A stretch of DNA of 15,685 nucleotides from CAYLNK01 sp964384675 (GTDB lineage: Bacteria; Acidobacteriota; Thermoanaerobaculia; UBA5066), in assembly GCA_964384675.1 (NCBI GenBank), contig CAYLNK010000136.1:1-15685 (forward strand), read 5' to 3'. The translations under genes were made by a program, and so were the position numbers. The notes under the pieces were generated by a model. It was not told where the DNA came from. It was given only the letters and a program-made list of their open reading frames with translations, and made no database searches. Each line of letters starts with the position of its first letter. The stretch's first letter is position 1. Shown piece by piece: positions 7,589 to 13,656 of the stretch.

Positions 7589-7610
7589 CCTCCCTTCCCG
7601 GGGGGTTTTT
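7589..7610 (+). terminator. Terminator-like hairpin in the receptor leader (possible attenuator)
   Basis: CCTCCC (7589-7594), loop TTCCC and GGGGGG (7600-7605) form six pairs including one U-G wobble, followed directly by TTTTT (7606-7610). It lies 36 nt before the receptor ATG and is the only T tract in the leader. An upstream GGAGGGG (7546-7552) can pair with TTCCTCC (7587-7593), which would disrupt the terminator stem. Both structures are hand-drawn and unscored. Confidence 0.4.
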
Positions 7611-7633
7611 CATCCATGCGATCCATGTCAAGA

Positions 7634-7641
7634 AAGGCAGG
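7634..7641 (+). promoter_or_regulatory. Shine-Dalgarno site of the receptor gene
   Basis: The purine-rich AAGGCAGGAG segment ends a few bases before ATG 7647. It distinguishes this start from the nearby out-of-frame ATGs at 7616 and 7625. The AGGAG core is one of only two good Shine-Dalgarno sequences seen in the window. Confidence 0.6.
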
Positions 7642-7646
7642 AGTGA

Positions 7647-10526
7647 ATGTCGACGATCAAGTCGATCCGCGCCATCGTGGCCGCGACCCTCCTCGTGGTG
7701 GCCCCGCTGGCGTTCTCGCAGGCGACCCAGTCGGGGAACATCTACGGGAAGGTCACAGACGAGCAGGGCGCCCCCCTCCCCGGCGTCTCGGTGGTCCTCC
7801 GGGGCATCGGGGCCAACCAGAGCACCTCGACGAACGCCCAGGGCGAGTACCGGTTCCTCAACGTGGCCCCGGGTAACAACTACATGATCGGCCACACGAT
7901 CTCGGGCTTCTCGGGCGTGACGCGCAAGGAAGTCGTCGTCAACGTCGGGAAGAACACCGAGCTGATGATCAGCATGAAGCTGTCGACCATACAGGCGGAC
8001 GTCACCGTCAGCGGCGAGTCGCCGCTGCTCGACACACGCAGGTCCACGGCCGGCGTGACGGCGTCGAAGCTGGAGCTCGAGTCGATCCCGAGCGCCCGAG
8101 ACCCGTGGGTCGTCATGCAGACGGTGCCCGGAGTCCTCGTCGACCGGGTGAACATCGGCGGCAACGAGAGCGGCCAGCAGTCGGTCATGACGAACAAGGG
8201 CTCGCTGAGCGGCCAGGCCGTCTGGAACGTGGACGGCGTCAACATCACCGACATGACGTCCCTCTCGTCGCCCGCGTACTACGACTTCGACTCCTTCGAG
8301 GAGATCGCGGTCTCCACGGGCGGCAGCGATCCCTCCGTCCAGACGCCGGGCGTGCAGATGAACCTCGTGACCAAGCGGGGCTCGAACGACGTCCACGGCG
8401 CGGCGCGGGTGCTGATCACCGACCGGCGGTGGCAGGCGCAGAACATCTCCGACGAGCTGTCGCGGAACCTCGCCCAGTACGGCGGCATCGCGGCCACGAA
8501 CCAGATCCAGGGGATCCAGGACTACGGCGCCGACGTCGGCGGCCCGATCGTCAAGGACAAGGTCTGGGGCTGGGGCTCCTACGGACGCAGCCAGATCGAC
8601 CTGATCACCACCGGAGGCGGAAGCGACAAGACGACTCTCGAGGCCGTCAACGCCAAGGTGAACGCCCAGCCGATCGAGTCCAACTCAGCCACGCTCTTCT
8701 TCTCGCGCGGCGACAAGATCAAGCTCGGCCGCAGCGTCGGGCCGACGCGGCCCACCGAGACCGGCTGGAACCAGTCCGGACCCACCTCGGTCTACAAGAT
8801 CGAGGACTCCCAGGTGTTCTCGTCGAACCTCTTCGCGACCGCCCTCTACTCCTACCTGGACGGCGGGTTCGGCCTCATCTCGCAGGGGCGCACCCAGACC
8901 TTCAGCGACGCGGCCGGGATCTTCCACAACAGCTACTACGACTACGTCTCGGCCCGCCCCCAGCACCAGATCGCGGCCACCGTCTCGGCCTTCATGCGCA
9001 CCGGCGACATCGGGCACGAGTTCAAGTTCGGCTTCAGCTACCGCAACACGCCGAGCTCCTCCACGACCGCCTGGCCGGACGGGCTCGTCGCCTGCAAGGG
9101 GGCCGGCTCCTACTGCGGCGGCGACCAGGCCCTGATCACCCGGGACGGCGTCGTCAAGACGAAGCAGGAGTACTACGCCGGCTACCTCTCGGACACGCTC
9201 ACGATCTCGAATCTCACCGTCAACGTGGGCGTCCGCTACGACATCCAGCAGGGGAACAACGACGCCATCTCGGTGCCCGCCACGCGCGTCTCCAAGGACA
9301 TCTACCCGGGGAACATCCTCGGCGCGCTGAGCGTGCCCGAGGTCTCTCAGGGAGTCGACTTCAAGGACTTCCAGCCGCGCCTCGGCATCACCTACGCGCT
9401 CGGCAAGGACAGCAAGACCCTGCTCCGCGCCTCCTACGCCCAGTTCGCCGACCAGGTCGGAGCCGGCACGATCGCCTACAACAGCATCGCGCCCGGCCTT
9501 GCCGGCCTCTACTACGGCTGGAACGACAAGAACAACAACAACCGGGTCGACGCGGGCGAGGTCGACTATTCCGAGCTCCTCAACTACTACGGCGTCGATC
9601 CGGACAACCCGACCGCGATCGGCTCCTCCCCCAACAAGATCGACCCGGACCTCAAGGCGCAGCGCACGCACGAGGTCACCCTCGGCTTCGAGCGAGAGGT
9701 CCTCCCCACGCTGGCCGTTTCCCTCACCGGCACGTACCGGCGGATCAACGACCTGATCTTCACCAAGGCCACCGGCCTGACCGGGAACGACTACGAGGTC
9801 AAGGGGCGCCTCACCGGGACCCTTCCCAACGGCCAGACCTACGACGTGCCGTACTACGGCCTCAAGGCCGGTGTCGTCCGCCCGGGCGGCCGCACCACCT
9901 TGAACCAGCCCGACGCCTACCAGGACTTCAAGGGCCTCGAGCTGCAGCTCAACAAGCGGTACGCGGGCAAGTGGATGGCGCGCGCCAGCATCGCCCTGAA
10001 CGACTGGCGGCGGCACTTCGGCGGCCTCGGCTCGTACGGCGACCCGACGAACCTGCGCGGCGGCTCGACCGCCGACGACGGCCAGGTGGCCCCGCAGTCG
10101 ACCGGCTCCGGCAACAAGGGCGGCGTGTTCCTCAACGCCAAGTGGTCGTTCAACGCGAACGCGCTGTACAGCCTGCCGCTCGGCTTCAACGTGGCCGGCA
10201 ACTTCTTCGCGCGGCAGGGCTACCCGATCGCGTACTACCGGTCGGTCTCGGTGAGCGGGCAGCCGTCGGGCGAGGGCTCCAAGCTGGTCGCCCTCTCCGA
10301 CGTCGACGACATCCGCTACGGAACCGTCACCAACTTCGACCTCCGCCTGGAGAAGGTCCTGAAGGTCGGCCAGCTCGACTTCAACCTCGGCGCCGACATC
10401 TTCAACGTCTTCAACAGCAACACCGCCTTCCAGCGCCAGAACAATGCCGCCTCGACCCAGGTGAACCGGATCCTCGAGTCGCAGTCGGCCCGCGTCGTCC
10501 GCTTCGGAGGCCGGATCTCCTTCTAG
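7647..10526 (+). CDS. Oar-like TonB-dependent receptor with carboxypeptidase-regulatory-like domain
   Basis: 959-aa outer-membrane beta-barrel receptor. It has a signal peptide (hydrophobic 8-22, cleavage near FSQA at about 26). An N-terminal carboxypeptidase-regulatory-like beta-sandwich follows (about 29-112: GKVTDEQGAPLPGVSVVLRG, then GEYRFLNVAPG). Next come a plug domain (about 122-245, with VDGVNITD and the SFEEIAVSTGG/NLVTKRGSN segment) and a long barrel (about 246-959) ending in the aromatic beta-signal RFGGRISF. Such receptors are common in Acidobacteriota and Myxococcota and take up, or expose, large ligands using TonB energy. No obvious TonB box is seen. Unusual points are a complete EF-hand-type loop at 627-638 (D627, N629, N631, V634, D635, E638) and a close cysteine pair, C483/C490, both within the barrel part and probably in extracellular loops. 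The gene has its own promoter and leader and is followed by a strong terminator. Confidence 0.93.
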   Translation: MSTIKSIRAIVAATLLVVAPLAFSQATQSGNIYGKVTDEQGAPLPGVSVVLRGIGANQSTSTNAQGEYRFLNVAPGNNYMIGHTISGFSGVTRKEVVVNVGKNTELMISMKLSTIQADVTVSGESPLLDTRRSTAGVTASKLELESIPSARDPWVVMQTVPGVLVDRVNIGGNESGQQSVMTNKGSLSGQAVWNVDGVNITDMTSLSSPAYYDFDSFEEIAVSTGGSDPSVQTPGVQMNLVTKRGSNDVHGAARVLITDRRWQAQNISDELSRNLAQYGGIAATNQIQGIQDYGADVGGPIVKDKVWGWGSYGRSQIDLITTGGGSDKTTLEAVNAKVNAQPIESNSATLFFSRGDKIKLGRSVGPTRPTETGWNQSGPTSVYKIEDSQVFSSNLFATALYSYLDGGFGLISQGRTQTFSDAAGIFHNSYYDYVSARPQHQIAATVSAFMRTGDIGHEFKFGFSYRNTPSSSTTAWPDGLVACKGAGSYCGGDQALITRDGVVKTKQEYYAGYLSDTLTISNLTVNVGVRYDIQQGNNDAISVPATRVSKDIYPGNILGALSVPEVSQGVDFKDFQPRLGITYALGKDSKTLLRASYAQFADQVGAGTIAYNSIAPGLAGLYYGWNDKNNNNRVDAGEVDYSELLNYYGVDPDNPTAIGSSPNKIDPDLKAQRTHEVTLGFEREVLPTLAVSLTGTYRRINDLIFTKATGLTGNDYEVKGRLTGTLPNGQTYDVPYYGLKAGVVRPGGRTTLNQPDAYQDFKGLELQLNKRYAGKWMARASIALNDWRRHFGGLGSYGDPTNLRGGSTADDGQVAPQSTGSGNKGGVFLNAKWSFNANALYSLPLGFNVAGNFFARQGYPIAYYRSVSVSGQPSGEGSKLVALSDVDDIRYGTVTNFDLRLEKVLKVGQLDFNLGADIFNVFNSNTAFQRQNNAASTQVNRILESQSARVVRFGGRISF

Positions 10527-10553
10527 CGATCCCACTTTCGTTCCTCCTCCTCG

Positions 10554-10589
10554 ACCCCGCCGGACTCGTCCCGGCGGGGTTCTTTTTTT
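10554..10589 (+). terminator. Rho-independent terminator after the receptor gene
   Basis: ACCCCGCCGG (10554-10563), loop ACTCGTC and CCGGCGGGGT (10571-10580) form a perfect ten-pair stem, followed by TCTTTTTTT. It is the strongest terminator in the window. Only 38 nt separate it from the next start codon, leaving little room for an independent promoter. Read-through probably sets the ratio between receptor and downstream products. Confidence 0.92.
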
Positions 10590-10627
10590 CCGTGGCGCGC
10601 GTCAAACTGCCGGAGGAGGCATCGCGA

Positions 10628-11578
10628 ATGAACCGACTGCGGATCGTGGGGCTGCCCGTGGCCGCGCTCCTACTCGTCTCGTCCGGGGCCGAGGGGCAGG
10701 CGTGGAAGGGAAGGGGCCGGCTCGAGGGGAAGGTGACCGATCCGGCCGGCAAGCCGATCGGCGGCGTCGAGGTCAAGCTCCACCTCGCCAAGGGCGGAGA
10801 CGTCGGCCCGCCCGCCTTCAAGGCCGACGAGAAGGGGCGCTGGGCGTACATGGGCCTGGGCGGCGGCGAATGGACGATCGACTTCGACGCACCCGGGTTC
10901 GTGCCCGGGCGGATCGTCGTGACGGTGAGCGAGGTGACCCGCACGCCGTTCCTCGAGTACAAGCTCGAGGCGGCGAAGCCGGCCGAGCCCGACAAGCCGG
11001 CGACCACCGGGCTGCCCCCCGAGATCGTCGAGGCGGTGAGGCAGGGGAACGCCGCACTGGACGAGAAGCGCTGGGCGGACGCGCGCGCCGCCTTCGAGAA
11101 GGCGGCCACGGGCCTGCCGGAGAGCGTGCCGCTCCTCTTCGCCCTCGGCCGCGCCTACTCGGGCGAGGGGAACGCCGCCAAGGCGATCGAGACGATCCGG
11201 AAGATCACGGAGAAGGAGCCGGCCAACAACGGGGCCTGGCTCCTCCTGGCGAGCCTGGAGCTCGAGAAGGGGAACCTCGAAGGCGGCCAGGCCGCGCTGG
11301 CGAAGGTGCCGGACGACTTCGTGAAGGACCCGAACGTCTTCATCAACATCGGGGTCCTCTTCATGAACAAGAAGAAGCCCCTGGACGCCGAGACCTACTT
11401 CACCAAGGCGATCGCCGTCGCCCCCGCGGCCCACGACGGCTATTACTACCGGGGTCTCGCGCGCGTCTCGGCCGACAAGAAGGCCGACGCCAAGGCCGAT
11501 TTCAAGAAGGTGCTGGAGATCGCGCCCGCCTCCGAAGAGGCCAAGGAGGCGAAGCAATTGATCCAGGCCCTGCCGTGA
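10628..11578 (+). CDS. Secreted carboxypeptidase-regulatory-like/TPR protein
   Basis: 316-aa exported protein, probably an adaptor rather than an enzyme. ATG 10628 is set by a strong GGAGGAGG (10612-10619) 8 nt upstream. It has a signal peptide, MNRLRIVGLPVAALLLVSSG, with cleavage near EGQA at about 25. Residues 30-114 form a carboxypeptidase-regulatory-like beta-sandwich (GRLEGKVTDPAGKPIGGVEVKL, GEWTIDFDAPGFVPG), of the same domain type as at the N-terminus of the receptor. A Pro/Lys linker (115-130) leads to about five TPR-like helical pairs (130-313), for example ALDEKRWADARAAFEKA and AETYFTKAIAVAP. No catalytic motif is visible. The gene lies 101 nt after the receptor stop, beyond a terminator, and its TGA overlaps the GTG of the sulfatase-like gene, indicating translational coupling. 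The likely role is periplasmic scaffolding for the receptor or the downstream enzymes (inferred). Confidence 0.88.
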   Translation: MNRLRIVGLPVAALLLVSSGAEGQAWKGRGRLEGKVTDPAGKPIGGVEVKLHLAKGGDVGPPAFKADEKGRWAYMGLGGGEWTIDFDAPGFVPGRIVVTVSEVTRTPFLEYKLEAAKPAEPDKPATTGLPPEIVEAVRQGNAALDEKRWADARAAFEKAATGLPESVPLLFALGRAYSGEGNAAKAIETIRKITEKEPANNGAWLLLASLELEKGNLEGGQAALAKVPDDFVKDPNVFINIGVLFMNKKKPLDAETYFTKAIAVAPAAHDGYYYRGLARVSADKKADAKADFKKVLEIAPASEEAKEAKQLIQALP

Positions 11579-13656
11579 CGCGGCGGGCGGCGGCCGGCGC
11601 CGCCGCGTTGTCCCTCATCCTCTGCGTTCCCGGAGGGGCCTGCTCACGCCGGGTGAAGAGCACGGCGCCCGCGGCGACCGCCGGGAGCCTGGACGTCGTC
11701 CTCGTCACCGTCGACACGCTGCGCGCCGACGCCCCGGGCTTCGCCGGGAACGGCCGGGTCAAGACCCCCGTGATGGACCGGCTCGCGGACCGGGGACGCG
11801 TCTTCGACGACGCTCACGCGCACAACGTCGTCACGCTACCTTCCCACACCAACATCCTGACCGGCCTCCTCCCCTTCCAGCACGGCGTACGCGACAACGC
11901 GGGGATGACGGTCCCGGCGGGCCTCGAGTCGATCGCGACCCGGCTGAAGAGGCTCGGCTACGCGACCGGCGCGTTCGTGGCGGCCTTCCCGCTCGACCGG
12001 CGCTTCGGCCTCTTCCGGGGCTTCGACGTCTACGACGACCATTACGGCAAGGGCACCGACCCGTTGAGCTTCCGGCTGGCGGAGCGCCCCGGCAAGGACG
12101 TCGTCGCGGCGGCGCTGGCCTGGTTCAACGCGCAGCCCGCCGGACGCCGCTTCCTGTGGGTCCACGTCTTCGAGCCGCACGCCCCGTACGCCCCGCCGGC
12201 CCCGTTCGCCGAGACGTACCGCGACACGCCGTACCTGGGCGAGGTCGCCACGGCCGACGCGGCCCTCGCGCCGCTCCTGGACGGGCTCGCCGCACCCACC
12301 CTGGTCGTGCTCACCGCCGACCACGGCGAGTCGCTGGGAGAGCACGGTGAGGCGACGCACGGGCTCTTCGCCTACGAGGCCACGCTGCACGTCCCGCTGG
12401 TACTCGCGGGTCCGGGCGTGCGTCCCGGACGGGACGCGAGGCTCGCGCGGCACATCGACATCGTGCCGACCCTCCTGGCCTCGGTCGGCGCGCCGCCCGA
12501 TCCGGCGCTGCCGGGCCGCTCGCTCCTCGCGGAGCCCGAGGCGGGCCTTCCGTCCTACTTCGAGTCGCTCTCCGCGCAGCTCAATCGAGGCTGGGCGCCT
12601 CTCACCGGCGTACTCCGCGGGAGCGAGAAGTACGTCGACCTGCCGGTGCGCGAGCTGTACGACCTCGCCTCCGATCCGAAGGAGCTCACGAACCTCGCCC
12701 CGGGCCGGGACGCCTCGGTCCGGGACCTCGCCCGCCTCGTCCCCGCGGCGGCGAGGAAACCGGTGGCCCGGAACGCGCCGAGCGCCGAGGAGGCCGCGCG
12801 CCTGCGCTCTCTCGGCTACGTCGTGTCGACCGCGGCCCCGGCGGAAAAGACGTACGGACCCGACGACGATCCGAAGAGCCTGGTCGCGGTGGACGGCCGG
12901 ATCCACCACCTCGTCGACCTCTACGAGCGGGGCCAGATCAACCAGGCGATCGACGAGGGCGAGTCGCTCCTGCGGGGCTATCCGACTCTCACGGTCGCCG
13001 CCGAGCACCTGGCGTTCCTGTACCAGCAGGCCGAGCGCCACGACGACGCCATCCGTGTGCTGCGCGGCTGCCTCGACGACGGGCGGGGCTCGGACGCCAT
13101 CCGGATCCGCCTCGGAATGGTGCTGGCCGAGGCAGGACGCGCCAAGGAGGCCCTGGCCTACGTGACTCCCCTCGCCTCCAGCGTCGACCCGGACGCCCTC
13201 AACGCCCTCGGGATCGCGCTCGCCGACAGCGGCGCTTTCGAGAAGGCCAACACCGTCTTCGAGCGGGCCCGGGCGCTCGACCCGGAGAGCCCGGTGACGT
13301 CCATGAACCTCGGGATCGCGGCGCTCAAGGAAGGGAAGCTGGACGACGCCCGGGCGGCGCTGGGGCGGGCGGTCACGCTGAACCCGTCCCTCCCCGCCGC
13401 CTGGAACGCGCTCGGCGCGGTGGAGGCGAAGCAAGGCAACGTCGACGCCGCCCTCGCCGCGTGGGCGAAGGTCGTGACGCTCGTGCCGGACGACGTCGAC
13501 GCCCTCTACAACCTCGGCATGACGGCCGCGAAGAACGGGCGGAACGAGGCCGCCGGGGCGGCGCTCCGCCGCTTCGTGGGGACCGCGCCGGCCGCGCGTT
13601 ACGCCCGCGAGATCGGTGAGGCCCGGCAGCTCCTGGGCGAGCTGGGTCGCCCGTGA
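11575..13656 (+). CDS. Sulfatase-like (alkaline phosphatase superfamily) TPR lipoprotein, Thr-type
   Basis: 693-aa protein starting at GTG 11575, inside the preceding stop (GTGA). This start puts a signal peptide first (MTRRAAAGAAALSLILC) with a weak lipobox, GGAC, at C23. The alkaline-phosphatase/sulfatase fold spans about 38-375: metal-binding D47 in VTVDTLRAD, active-site segment VVTLPSHTNILTG, EPHAPY (200-205) and metal-binding D249-H250 in TADHGESLGEHGE. At the formylglycine position there is Thr87 (T-L-P-S-H) instead of Cys or Ser, and His91 replaces the usual Arg. A classical sulfatase is therefore unlikely; a phosphoester hydrolase or phosphotransferase is plausible, with substrate unknown. 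After the EEAARLRSLGYV junction (405-416) come roughly six TPR units (about 440-690). There is no Shine-Dalgarno close to the start, so translation probably depends on coupling. It is a paralogue of the next gene. Confidence 0.9.
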   Translation: MTRRAAAGAAALSLILCVPGGACSRRVKSTAPAATAGSLDVVLVTVDTLRADAPGFAGNGRVKTPVMDRLADRGRVFDDAHAHNVVTLPSHTNILTGLLPFQHGVRDNAGMTVPAGLESIATRLKRLGYATGAFVAAFPLDRRFGLFRGFDVYDDHYGKGTDPLSFRLAERPGKDVVAAALAWFNAQPAGRRFLWVHVFEPHAPYAPPAPFAETYRDTPYLGEVATADAALAPLLDGLAAPTLVVLTADHGESLGEHGEATHGLFAYEATLHVPLVLAGPGVRPGRDARLARHIDIVPTLLASVGAPPDPALPGRSLLAEPEAGLPSYFESLSAQLNRGWAPLTGVLRGSEKYVDLPVRELYDLASDPKELTNLAPGRDASVRDLARLVPAAARKPVARNAPSAEEAARLRSLGYVVSTAAPAEKTYGPDDDPKSLVAVDGRIHHLVDLYERGQINQAIDEGESLLRGYPTLTVAAEHLAFLYQQAERHDDAIRVLRGCLDDGRGSDAIRIRLGMVLAEAGRAKEALAYVTPLASSVDPDALNALGIALADSGAFEKANTVFERARALDPESPVTSMNLGIAALKEGKLDDARAALGRAVTLNPSLPAAWNALGAVEAKQGNVDAALAAWAKVVTLVPDDVDALYNLGMTAAKNGRNEAAGAALRRFVGTAPAARYAREIGEARQLLGELGRP

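Larger units (their letters stand above)
7242..7646. other. 405-bp divergent intergenic region and receptor leader
   Basis: No credible gene lies here. Two minus-strand open frames overlapping it lack signal peptides, ribosome binding sites and family features, and one merely runs on antisense from the receptor gene. Contents from left to right: the acylase upstream region (7242-7275), a dyad (7406-7419), a plausible sigma-70 promoter for the receptor (7428-7456), two hairpins (7484-7503 and 7524-7538), a purine-rich GGAGGGG segment (7546-7552), a terminator-like hairpin with U5 (7589-7610), and the receptor's Shine-Dalgarno. The base composition is less G/C-extreme than the flanking genes, with several A-rich tracts between 7460 and 7590. 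Confidence 0.7.

Noticed and set aside
7298..7626. Two small minus-strand open frames in the intergenic region
   Set aside because: No Shine-Dalgarno, no signal peptide and no known motif. They cover the probable receptor promoter and leader.
8685..10535. 616-codon minus-strand open frame
   Set aside because: Val/Glu/Asp-rich antisense shadow of the receptor. No start signal or recognisable motif.
8105..10627. Upstream part of a 1157-codon plus-strand frame
   Set aside because: Only the portion from ATG 10628 (with its strong Shine-Dalgarno) is real. The earlier part is a +2-frame shadow of the receptor gene.
10702..11574. Upstream extension of the first sulfatase-like frame
   Set aside because: It overlaps the adaptor gene in another frame and is Arg/Gly-rich. 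GTG 11575 gives a signal peptide and a GTGA junction identical to that of the next gene.
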